Below are positions 1 to 5,780 of a stretch of DNA of 10,662 nt, in pieces. The first letter of the stretch is position 1, and each line of letters begins with the position of its first letter. The stretch is from contig RFUP01000049.1 in assembly GCA_009922885.1 (NCBI GenBank), positions 1-10,662 of the forward strand, read 5' to 3'. The stretch is from Paracoccaceae bacterium (GTDB lineage Bacteria; Pseudomonadota; Alphaproteobacteria; Rhodobacterales; Rhodobacteraceae). The position numbers and the translations under genes are program-made. The notes below the pieces were generated by a model, which saw only the letters and a list, made by a program, of their open reading frames with translations, had not been told where the DNA came from and did no database searches.

Positions 1-466
1 TCTTGGAAACCGAAATCAAAGCGAGGCCTCCGGGCCGCAAAATCCGCACGACTTCAGGCAAGGCTTCCGGCCCGACATGACCAAGCGTGAACGTGCCAGA
101 AGAGACTATTCCAGCGTAACTGTGATCAGGAACAGGCAAGCCTGCCACTATGTCGCCTTGGAAGAGTGCGCGGTAACAGGCCTTCTCGGCCGCCTTGGCC
201 AACATCTCGGCCGCGATATCGGTGCCATCGATCGGACCACACCCCAAACCTGCAAGCGCCGCACCCACCAGACCGGTCCCGGCCCCCAAGTCGAGGATCG
301 GGCCTTCCATCTGCCACTTGGCCGCAGACTCGGCCACTGCTAAGGGCAGGCGATAGTCCATATCGGCCACAAATCCGGACTCATAGGTCTCGGCCCAAGC
401 CGCATAGAGCCGCTTGGAATCCTCCGGGGTATGAAGCTTGTAGGCTGCGTCGAGATCGATCGTCAT
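1..466 (-). CDS. Class I SAM-dependent methyltransferase (METTL27/WBSCR27-like), 3' end outside window
   Basis: Probably transfers a methyl group from S-adenosylmethionine to an unidentified substrate; cytoplasmic. The frame is open from ATG 466-464 to the window edge (155 codons, no stop reached). The N-terminal stretch (AAWAETYESGF, about residues 23-33) resembles the lead-in of the WBSCR27/METTL27 group. Motif I, the glycine-rich SAM loop, is plain at about residues 58-65 (LDLGAGTG), followed by GTDIAAEML, where the acidic residue should contact the ribose of SAM. A post-I segment (GIVSSGTF) and RPGGLALIS, typical of motif III, are also visible. The start lies 15 nt after the paaE stop and has no good Shine-Dalgarno sequence, so translation is probably coupled to paaE within the paa operon. 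The substrate cannot be told from sequence. A role in phenylacetate metabolism is suggested only by position. Confidence 0.85.
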   Translation of the reverse strand, partial: MTIDLDAAYKLHTPEDSKRLYAAWAETYESGFVADMDYRLPLAVAESAAKWQMEGPILDLGAGTGLVGAALAGLGCGPIDGTDIAAEMLAKAAEKACYRALFQGDIVAGLPVPDHSYAGIVSSGTFTLGHVGPEALPEVVRILRPGGLALISVSK

Positions 467-481
467 GCCCCGATGATGCCG

Positions 482-1696
482 TCAGGCCGCATCGAAATCC
501 AGAACAAGCTTTTCCGATGTCGGGCGGGCTTGGCAGGCCAATGTGAAACCCGCCTTGGTTTCCCACTCTTCCAGTGAGTAATTGACAGCCATTTCCGCCG
601 TGCCTTCGCTGACTTTGCAGCGGCATGTGCAGCACATACCGCCCCGGCAAGAATACGGCAGTTCCAGCCCTTGGCGCTCAGCGGCATCGAGAACCGTGTC
701 GTCACCTTCTTCCACCGTGAACGTACGGCGCACGCCGTCGAGCACCACATCTACAGTCACGCCAGCCTTTGCAGCCTCGGTTGCTGCTGCGGAACGAGGC
801 GCGCGGGGCGTTTCGCCTGCGGTGTAGAAGCGCTCGAAATGCACGCGCTCGGGCGGGATGCCTCGGGTGGAAAGGGCATCGGATACATCGTCGATCATCT
901 CACCCGGGCCACAGAGGAAAATGGCATCGGCACCATCAACATCGACGGCACCGGATTGTGCGAGCCGATCGACTTTCTCACCGGAGACACGGCCATTCAG
1001 CAGCGCCACATCCTGCGTTTCGCGACTCAAGACATGCACGAGTGTAAAGCGTTCGAGGTAGCGGTCTTTCAATGCGTCCAGTGCATCGCGGAACATGATC
1101 GTATTGGTGCTGCGGTTGCCGTAAACAAGTGTCACGTCAGCACCCGCTGCCAAAGCCGCGCCCGCAATGGACAACATCGGCGTAACACCCGATCCTGCCG
1201 CGATCAGCACAACCTTTTGCTCACCCTTCCATGTAAAGCGGCCTTCCGGCGCCATCACAGCGATCTTGTCTCCTGCCTTGAGGTCTTGGGCAAAAGTGGA
1301 AAATGCACCGTCCTCCACCCGCTTCACACCCACAGTCAGCGCCTCTCCGGGAAGCGATGCAATGGAATAGCTGCGCCGGATGTCTTCGCCATTCACTTTA
1401 GCGCGAAGGGTCAGGTATTGGCCCGGGGTCCAATCAAAGCCGTTTTCGGGAGCATCGAAAGTGATCGCTACAGCCTCGGGCGTTTCAGCGCGGACAGCGC
1501 GGATGGTCAGATCATGGAACATGGCAGGGCAGCCGGAATAGGTCGGAGTGACACCAGCCACAGCCGTTTCACCCTCCATTCGCACCCAGCGCAGGATGCC
1601 CAGCTCGGCTACGGAAACGCAGGGCACTTCCGGATCCGGCACGGCGGCGGCTGCCTCCCATGCGGGCCCTGATTGGCCTTGCGGGTTTCCGCTCAC
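482..1696 (-). CDS. paaE: PaaD(N-terminal)-PaaE fusion: phenylacetyl-CoA epoxidase reductase subunit
   Basis: PaaE passes electrons from NAD(P)H through FAD and a [2Fe-2S] cluster to the di-iron site of PaaA. The 404-residue frame starts with 58 residues of PaaD (PDPEVPCVSVAELGI, then TPTYSGCPA). From Met59 it continues as PaaE (FHDLTIRAV onward, 346 residues; the family is usually about 355). PaaE domains are complete: the ferredoxin-reductase FAD domain with RSYS at 108-111, the nucleotide-binding motif GSGVTP at 168-173, CGP at 262-264, and a C-terminal plant-type ferredoxin with cluster cysteines 350, 355, 358 and 388. Start choice: GTG 1696 overlaps the paaC stop as GTGA and sits 7 nt from GGGAG at 1704-1708; GTG 1699 is the alternative (405 aa). 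Internal ATG 1522 would give PaaE alone but has no purine-rich ribosome site before it, so a fusion product is likelier. Function as reductase is near certain; the state of the PaaD part is not. Confidence 0.92.
   Translation of the reverse strand: MSGNPQGQSGPAWEAAAAVPDPEVPCVSVAELGILRWVRMEGETAVAGVTPTYSGCPAMFHDLTIRAVRAETPEAVAITFDAPENGFDWTPGQYLTLRAKVNGEDIRRSYSIASLPGEALTVGVKRVEDGAFSTFAQDLKAGDKIAVMAPEGRFTWKGEQKVVLIAAGSGVTPMLSIAGAALAAGADVTLVYGNRSTNTIMFRDALDALKDRYLERFTLVHVLSRETQDVALLNGRVSGEKVDRLAQSGAVDVDGADAIFLCGPGEMIDDVSDALSTRGIPPERVHFERFYTAGETPRAPRSAAATEAAKAGVTVDVVLDGVRRTFTVEEGDDTVLDAAERQGLELPYSCRGGMCCTCRCKVSEGTAEMAVNYSLEEWETKAGFTLACQARPTSEKLVLDFDAA
1523..1696 (-). pseudogene. paaD: paaD remnant (N-terminal DUF59/MIP18-like segment only)
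   Basis: These 58 codons match the start of PaaD, a DUF59/MIP18-SufT-type protein of about 160 residues thought to help mature the epoxidase complex, probably its iron-sulfur part. Recognisable blocks are VPDPEVPCVSVAELGILRWVR and the signature TPTYSGCPA with its conserved cysteine (Cys56). Right after this motif the frame becomes PaaE. The remaining ~100 residues expected of PaaD are missing, including the ACPRCGS and CKALYRC-type cysteine pairs of the C-terminal zinc ribbon. The paaC/paaD overlap is intact and the fusion frame holds no stop, so the segment is translated as an N-terminal extension of PaaE. Whether it keeps any maturation role is unknown. A truncated DUF59 fold without its later helices and zinc ribbon would be expected to be non-functional alone. 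Confidence 0.8.
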
Positions 1697-2439
1697 CACG
1701 TGGCTCCCGGATGGGCACGGTGCAACGATTGCATTTCCGCCAGCATATGCCCCAGCCCTTCACCATGCTGGCCGCTGCGGCCCCCACGCTGGCCAAACGG
1801 CACTTCCGGCAGTTCAAGAAGCGCCTCGGCGAAGACGTCTTCGATCACCTTGTCGAAAGCCGCCCGCATTTCAGACCGCTTCGGCAAAACGCCCGCCGCT
1901 TCCGCGTCTTGAGCGGCGTCCGAACTATCGAACAACTCGTCCACGTAGATCGAAAGCGCGTCGACAGCTTCGCGCATCCGACGCGCGCTTTCCTCGGTCC
2001 CATCGCCCAAGCGGATCACCCACTCGCCGGCGTGGCGAATGTGATAGGCCATCTCTTTGCCGGCCTTGCCCGCAACACCGCGCACAACTTCGTCAGACGA
2101 GACCAGCGCAGCATCCCAGAAGGGCTTCATGAAAGCCGCAAAGTAGAGCTGGCGCAGCATCGTATGCGCAAAATCCTCATTCGGGCGTTCAACCAAAAGG
2201 CAGTTGCGGTATTCGCGCTCATTCCGGAGGTAGGCAATTGCGTCTTCGTCGCGGCCTTTGCCTTCCAACTCTCCAGCACGGCAATAAAGCGTTCGCGAAG
2301 TGCCGATCATATCGAGCGCCATGTTGGGCATGGCGAGGTCTTCTTCCAGCATTGGCGCATGGCCGCACCACTCGCTCACACGATGGCCCAAGACGAGATG
2401 ATCGTCGGCCAACTCAATGAGGGCTTCCCAAACCGCCAT
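1693..2439 (-). CDS. paaC: 1,2-phenylacetyl-CoA epoxidase, structural subunit PaaC
   Basis: PaaC has a ferritin-like four-helix fold and pairs with PaaA to form the core of the multicomponent monooxygenase that epoxidises the ring of phenylacetyl-CoA. In this family PaaC lacks a working di-iron site and is structural. The 248-residue product equals the E. coli length. Family blocks seen: DDHLVLGHRVSEWCGHAP near residues 12-29, LEEDLAMPNMALDMIG, YRNCLLVERPNEDFAHTMLRQ, and the late helix GKEMAYHIRHAGEWVIRLGDGT. The ATG at 2439-2437 overlaps the paaB stop as TGATG, typical of translational coupling; a GTG one codon upstream (2442) is also possible. Its stop overlaps the GTG start of the paaD/paaE frame. 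The C-terminal end (GHMLAEMQSLHRAHPGATW) is the usual PaaC tail, so the damage to paaD next door has not touched this gene. Confidence 0.97.
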   Translation of the reverse strand: MAVWEALIELADDHLVLGHRVSEWCGHAPMLEEDLAMPNMALDMIGTSRTLYCRAGELEGKGRDEDAIAYLRNEREYRNCLLVERPNEDFAHTMLRQLYFAAFMKPFWDAALVSSDEVVRGVAGKAGKEMAYHIRHAGEWVIRLGDGTEESARRMREAVDALSIYVDELFDSSDAAQDAEAAGVLPKRSEMRAAFDKVIEDVFAEALLELPEVPFGQRGGRSGQHGEGLGHMLAEMQSLHRAHPGATW

Positions 2440-2723
2440 CACATATGCCCCACTTCTTCGGGGATCTCGTAGAAGGTTGGGTGGCGATAAATCTTGTCAG
2501 CGGTAGGCTCGAAATTCTCAGCGGCCTGATCGGGGTCCGAGGCGTGGATATCTGCCGAGCGCACAACCCAGATCGAATTGCCCTCGCCCCGGCGCGTATA
2601 CACATCGCGGGCAGCTTGCAGGGCCAGCACTTCGTCGGCCGCGTGGATCGAGCCCACATGCTTGTGCGACAAGCCATTGCGCGGACGGATGAAAACTTCC
2701 CAAAGCGGCGTGGTTTGGACCAT
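2439..2723 (-). CDS. paaB: 1,2-phenylacetyl-CoA epoxidase subunit PaaB
   Basis: PaaB is a small subunit of the phenylacetyl-CoA epoxidase; from published work it links or stabilises PaaA-PaaC pairs. The 94-residue length fits the family (E. coli about 95). The whole protein is recognisable: TPLWEVFIRPRNGLSHKHVGS at the start, ALQAARDVYTRRGEG in the middle, then IWVVRSADI and HPTFYEIPEEVGHM at the end. ATG 2723 follows AGGAGA (2731-2736) at 7 nt, a good ribosome-binding site. It lies 35 nt after the paaA stop and its own stop overlaps the paaC start, so it is the second gene of the paa operon. Confidence 0.97.
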   Translation of the reverse strand: MVQTTPLWEVFIRPRNGLSHKHVGSIHAADEVLALQAARDVYTRRGEGNSIWVVRSADIHASDPDQAAENFEPTADKIYRHPTFYEIPEEVGHM

Positions 2724-2758
2724 GGCTTCGTCTCCTGTGTTATGTCTAAAGCGGGGGC

Positions 2759-3742
2759 TTATTCAGCAGCCATTTTGCGGGCGCGGCGCTTCTCGGCATG
2801 GGCCAACGCGGCCTCACGCACCCATGCGCCATCATCCCAGGCCTTCTTACGAGCTTTGATCCGGTCACGCGCCATCGGGCCTTGGCCCTTCACCACGCGC
2901 CAGAACTCCGACCAATCGATCGGTCCGTGATCGTAACCACCCTTTTCCTCGTTCCATTTCAGATCGGGGTCAGGCAGCGTCAGGCCGAGGTATTCGGCTT
3001 GCGGCACGGTCGCGTCGATGAACTTCTGACGCAGCTCGTCATTCGAGAAGCGCTTGATCTTCCACGCCATCGATTGGTCCGAATGCTGGCTATCCGCATC
3101 ATGCGGGCCAAACATCATGATTGAAGGCCACCACCAACGGTTCAGCGCATCCTGCACCATCGCCTTCTGCTCCGGCGTGCCGAACGCGAGCGACATGCAC
3201 AACTCATAACCTTGGCGCTGGTGGAAGCTTTCTTCCTTGCAAACCCGGATCATCGCCCGCGCATAAGGTCCGAAAGAACAGCGGCACAGAGGGATCTGGT
3301 TCATGATCGCCGCGCCATCAACAAGCCAGCCGATGATGCCAATATCGGCCCAGCTCAGGGTCGGATAATTGAAAATCGAGGAGTACTTCGCTTTTCCCGA
3401 AAGCAACTCTTCCGTCATCTCCTCACGGCTCACGCCGAGCGTTTCAGCCGCGCAGTAAAGGTAAAGCCCGTGCCCGCCCTCGTCTTGCACCTTGGCCAGC
3501 AAAGCGGCCTTGCGGCGCAGCGATGGCGCGCGAGTGATCCAGTTGCCTTCCGGCAGCATGCCAACAATTTCGGAATGCGCGTGCTGGCCGATCTGGCGAA
3601 CCAGCGTCCGACGGTAGCCCTCAGGCATCGCATCGGTCGGCTCGATCTTTTCCTCGGCATCAATCCGCGCCTGAAAACGTGCGAGAAACTCTTCGGATTC
3701 AGTGGTGCGCCCATCGGCACCGATCAGACCTTGGGAATACAT
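2759..3742 (-). CDS. paaA: 1,2-phenylacetyl-CoA epoxidase, catalytic di-iron subunit PaaA
   Basis: PaaA binds phenylacetyl-CoA and the di-iron centre that inserts one oxygen atom into the aromatic ring, the committing step of aerobic phenylacetate catabolism. The 327-residue product shows both carboxylate/histidine iron-binding motifs: Glu88-x-x-His91 in DEGGHGLYLY and Glu171-x-x-His174 in KEESFHQRQG. Glu58 (HAHSEIVGMLPEGNW) and Asp142 (VDGAAIMNQIPLCRCS) sit where the other ligands are expected. The start is ATG 3742 because GGAGGAG lies 9 nt upstream (3752-3758) and the family begins at MYSQ. An open frame continues to 3793 but runs through the promoter and operator region. It is about 18 residues longer than E. 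coli PaaA, mostly at the ends. First gene of the operon, divergent from the SDR gene. Confidence 0.98.
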   Translation of the reverse strand: MYSQGLIGADGRTTESEEFLARFQARIDAEEKIEPTDAMPEGYRRTLVRQIGQHAHSEIVGMLPEGNWITRAPSLRRKAALLAKVQDEGGHGLYLYCAAETLGVSREEMTEELLSGKAKYSSIFNYPTLSWADIGIIGWLVDGAAIMNQIPLCRCSFGPYARAMIRVCKEESFHQRQGYELCMSLAFGTPEQKAMVQDALNRWWWPSIMMFGPHDADSQHSDQSMAWKIKRFSNDELRQKFIDATVPQAEYLGLTLPDPDLKWNEEKGGYDHGPIDWSEFWRVVKGQGPMARDRIKARKKAWDDGAWVREAALAHAEKRRARKMAAE

Positions 3743-3751
3743 GGCGTTTGG

Positions 3752-3758
3752 CTCCTCC
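3752..3758 (-). promoter_or_regulatory. paaA ribosome-binding site
   Basis: GGAGGAG read on the minus strand, 9 nt before ATG 3742. It fixes the paaA start and excludes the upstream in-frame starts. Confidence 0.85.
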
Positions 3759-3767
3759 GGTTCGCTG

Positions 3768-3782
3768 AACATGTTATATGTT
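3768..3782. repeat. Short palindrome AACAT-N5-ATGTT over the paa -10 box
   Basis: Perfect 5-bp arms at 3768-3772 and 3778-3782 flank the bases that make up the predicted -10 hexamer. It partly shares sequence with the larger inverted repeat to its right (both contain TGTTA). It may be a second operator or chance in an AT-rich spot. Confidence 0.35.
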
Positions 3783-3800
3783 ACAAAAATCAATTCTCAA
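3773..3800 (-). promoter_or_regulatory. Predicted sigma70-type promoter of the paa operon
   Basis: On the minus strand TTGAGA (3800-3795; 5/6 match to -35) and TATAAC (3778-3773; 5/6 match to -10) are separated by 16 bp. Transcription would begin near 3766, giving a short leader of about 24 nt that contains the paaA ribosome-binding site. The AT-rich context contrasts with the GC-rich surroundings. No experimental evidence. Confidence 0.6.
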
Positions 3801-3816
3801 AGCATTTTTTGTAACA
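3779..3816. promoter_or_regulatory. Inverted repeat, candidate paa operator
   Basis: A perfect 11-bp inverted repeat: TGTTACAAAAA at 3779-3789 and TTTTTGTAACA at 3806-3816, with a 16-bp spacer. The left arm fills the promoter spacer beside the -10 hexamer, the right arm lies just upstream of the -35 hexamer. A dimeric repressor bound here would block paaA transcription and could also influence the divergent SDR gene. Phenylacetate operons are commonly controlled by phenylacetyl-CoA-responsive repressors (PaaX of GntR type, PaaR of TetR type); no regulator gene lies in the window, so the binding protein is unknown. Confidence 0.55.
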
Positions 3817-3852
3817 CTTTAACCCAATACCGCGCCATGGCAGGATCACCCC

Positions 3853-4704
3853 ATGAACAAGCACTTGATTTCTTTCGGTCACGGCTATTCGGCAGCAGCA
3901 CTGGCCAAACGGCTTTTGCCGCAAGGCTGGCATATCTCCGGCACCACCCGCAGCCCCGAAACCGCCGAAAAACTCCGCGCTGAGGGAATCAATCCGTTGA
4001 TCTTTGGGTCACCCGAGATTGAAGAGGCGCTGGCCTCAGCCACACACCTCCTGACCTCTGTCGCACCTGACCGTGATGGCGACCCAGTCTTGCGCCAGTA
4101 TCGTGCAGCCATCGCAGCAGCCCCTCTGGAATGGGCCGGTTATCTCTCCACCACCGGCGTTTACGGCGATCATCAAGGCGGTTGGGTGGACGAAACCACA
4201 CCGCTAACCCCCTCCACCGAACGCGGACGGGCGCGGGTGAAAGCCGAAGCCGAATGGCAGGAAATCCCCAACCTGCCACTCCATATCTTCCGCCTCGCAG
4301 GCATCTACGGCCCTGGGCGCGGGCCGTTTGAAAAGGTTCGAAACGGCACCGCCCGTCGGATCATCAAGGAAGGTCAGGTCTTTTCCCGCACCCATGTTGA
4401 TGACATCGCTCAGGTGCTCGAAGCGTCTATCAACCACCCCAATCAGGGCGCAGCCTACAACGTCTGCGATGATGACCCTGCCCCGCCCGAAGATGTGCTC
4501 TCCCACGCAGCACTTCTCCTTGGCCTGCCTCCACCGCCCGAAATGGCGTATGATGACGCCGAGATGACACCCATGGCTCGCAGTTTTTACGCGGAATCAA
4601 AGCGCGTCCGGAATGACCGGATCAAGTCGGAACTCGGCGTTCGCCTGATCCATCGCGATTACCGCAGCGGTCTCGCAAGCATCCTCGCTCTCGGAAATGA
4701 CTAA
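3853..4704 (+). CDS. SDR-family NAD(P)-binding protein, YeeZ-like epimerase/dehydratase type
   Basis: A 283-residue atypical short-chain dehydrogenase of the extended NAD-dependent epimerase type. The dinucleotide-binding motif is at the N-terminus (SFGHGYSAAALAKRL, residues 7-21). An active-site-like region (LSTTGVYGDHQGGWVDE, about residues 98-114) carries the STTGVYG and WVDE signature of YeeZ-type proteins. FRLAGIYGPGRGPFEKV (about 148-164) is a further marker, and HVDDIAQVLEASI follows. The classical YxxxK pair is not evident after VYGD (instead RARVKAEAEW), as is usual in this subgroup, so the catalytic chemistry is uncertain. ATG 3853 follows AGGA (3842-3845) at 7 nt. The gene diverges from paaA across an AT-rich regulatory spacer, but nothing links its function to phenylacetate. 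It ends at a strong hairpin. Substrate unknown. Confidence 0.88.
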   Translation: MNKHLISFGHGYSAAALAKRLLPQGWHISGTTRSPETAEKLRAEGINPLIFGSPEIEEALASATHLLTSVAPDRDGDPVLRQYRAAIAAAPLEWAGYLSTTGVYGDHQGGWVDETTPLTPSTERGRARVKAEAEWQEIPNLPLHIFRLAGIYGPGRGPFEKVRNGTARRIIKEGQVFSRTHVDDIAQVLEASINHPNQGAAYNVCDDDPAPPEDVLSHAALLLGLPPPPEMAYDDAEMTPMARSFYAESKRVRNDRIKSELGVRLIHRDYRSGLASILALGND

Positions 4705-4727
4705 GGGCGGGATCACTCCCGCCCTTT
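4703..4727. terminator. Hairpin terminator between convergent genes, probably bidirectional
   Basis: A 10-bp GC-rich stem (AAGGGCGGGA at 4703-4712 with TCCCGCCCTT at 4717-4726) and a TCAC loop begin at the stop codon of the SDR gene. TTT follows on the plus side; reading the other way the stem ends in TT, so U-tracts are short in both directions. It lies 23 bp beyond the stop of the convergent ilvE gene and can serve both. Confidence 0.75.
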
Positions 4728-4749
4728 CATGCCTTTCGCTCCGGTTCGC

Positions 4750-5616
4750 TTACGAACGCACGAGCTTCTCGTAGCTTTCCGATATGTCCCGCGTCAGCGC
4801 ACCCACTTCGAACGTGTAGTCACCAATCTGGCCAACCGGGGTCACTTCCGCCGCAGTGCCCGTCAGCCAGCACTGCTCGAACCCTTCCAACTCGTCCGGC
4901 ATAATGTGGCGTTCGATCACGTTCACGCCCTTTTCCTTGAGCATACCGATCACAGTCTGGCGGGTGATACCATTAAGGAAGCAATCGGGCGTCGGCGTGT
5001 GCACTTCCCCGTTCTTCACGAAGAAAATGTTGGCGCCCGTCGCCTCAGCCACATAGCCGCGATAGTCGAACATCATCGCATCCGAGCAACCCTTGGCCTC
5101 AGCTGCGTGCTTTGCCATCGTGCAGATCATGTAGAGGCCCGCAGCCTTTGCATGGCTCGGGGCCGTTTGCGGATCGGGGCGGCGCCACTTGGAGATGTCG
5201 AGCTTCGCGCCCTTCATCTTCGCATCACCATAGTAATTGCCCCATTCCCATCCAGCCACAGCCACGCGAACCGGGTTACGGCGAGAAGACACACCCATAT
5301 CCTCGCCTGCACCACGCCACGCGAAAGCACGCACATAGGCGTCGGTCCAGCCATTCGCTTCAAGCATCGCATATTTTGCGGCTTCAAGTTCATCGACAGA
5401 GTAAGGAATTTCGAAATCAAGGCACTTCGCCGAATAGTGCAGGCGTTCCGAATGCTGGCGGCTTTTGAAGATCTTTCCGTTATAGCAGCGCTCACCCTCG
5501 AACACCGATGAGGCGTAGTGCAGAGCATGCGTCAGAAGGTGCACATTGGCCGAACGCCAATCCACCAACTTTCCATCCAGCCAAATCTTCCCGTCACGAT
5601 CATCATACGCAGCCAT
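4750..5616 (-). CDS. ilvE: Branched-chain amino acid aminotransferase
   Basis: PLP fold-type IV aminotransferase that interconverts leucine, isoleucine and valine with their 2-oxo acids using 2-oxoglutarate/glutamate; cytoplasmic. The 288-residue product shows LHYASSVFEGERCY (residues 32-45), the region bearing the PLP lysine (SHAKAAGLYM, Lys157), the cofactor segment YVAEATGANIFFV with Glu191, the phosphate-binding NGITRQTV (215-222) and the substrate-side TGTAAEVTPV (252-261). ATG 5616 is chosen because GGAGGAGG (5624-5631) lies 7 nt upstream; an earlier in-frame ATG at 5646 has no such signal and would add ten residues unlike the family. It converges with the SDR gene and diverges from petP. 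A D-amino-acid or 4-amino-4-deoxychorismate transaminase is less likely given the strong IlvE motifs. Confidence 0.95.
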   Translation of the reverse strand: MAAYDDRDGKIWLDGKLVDWRSANVHLLTHALHYASSVFEGERCYNGKIFKSRQHSERLHYSAKCLDFEIPYSVDELEAAKYAMLEANGWTDAYVRAFAWRGAGEDMGVSSRRNPVRVAVAGWEWGNYYGDAKMKGAKLDISKWRRPDPQTAPSHAKAAGLYMICTMAKHAAEAKGCSDAMMFDYRGYVAEATGANIFFVKNGEVHTPTPDCFLNGITRQTVIGMLKEKGVNVIERHIMPDELEGFEQCWLTGTAAEVTPVGQIGDYTFEVGALTRDISESYEKLVRS

Positions 5617-5623
5617 GCCCAAG

Positions 5624-5631
5624 CCTCCTCC
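5624..5631 (-). promoter_or_regulatory. ilvE ribosome-binding site
   Basis: GGAGGAGG on the minus strand, 7 nt before ATG 5616; it decides the ilvE start. Confidence 0.85.
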
Positions 5632-5649
5632 GGCAAACCTTTTCATTTA

Positions 5650-5689
5650 TTGCGCCAGACTCACGCATTGGTGACATAATCTTGCGCCA
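5650..5689 (+). repeat. Direct repeat TTGCGCCA in the ilvE/petP spacer
   Basis: Two exact copies of TTGCGCCA (5650-5657 and 5682-5689) are 32 bp apart, about three helical turns, on the ilvE side of the 164-bp divergent spacer 5617-5780. The second copy extends to TTGCGCCAA. This could be a paired regulator site for ilvE or petP, or chance. No convincing promoter was found in the spacer: the minus-strand TTGACA at 5728-5723 has no good -10 partner. Confidence 0.35.
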
Positions 5690-5780
5690 AATCGGAGGAT
5701 GGCTACCAGTTGGTTCTTGGAATGTCAACAAGACTGACTTAAACTGACCGGAACTTTAGAGAACTTTGCATGGTGCGGTC

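Noticed and set aside
671..1672. 333-codon plus-strand open frame
   Set aside because: Fully antisense to the PaaE frame with its intact FAD, NAD and [2Fe-2S] motifs; the translated product has no recognisable domain.
1660..2472. 270-codon plus-strand open frame
   Set aside because: Antisense to paaC, which is a full-length match to its family.
3743..3793. Upstream in-frame starts for paaA
   Set aside because: They would place coding sequence over the predicted promoter and inverted repeat and have no ribosome-binding site; GGAGGAG points to ATG 3742.
4729..5511. 260-codon plus-strand open frame
   Set aside because: Antisense to ilvE and begins just beyond the terminator; no family resemblance.
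5700..5728. Minus-strand TTGACA as an ilvE promoter
   Set aside because: The -35 is perfect but no acceptable -10 lies 16-18 bp away (TAGCCA at best), so I did not call it.
5699..5737. 12-codon frame MATSWFLECQQD after GGAGG in the ilvE/petP spacer
   Set aside because: GGAGG abuts the ATG with no spacing, so initiation is unlikely, and nothing suggests a leader peptide such as a run of regulatory codons.
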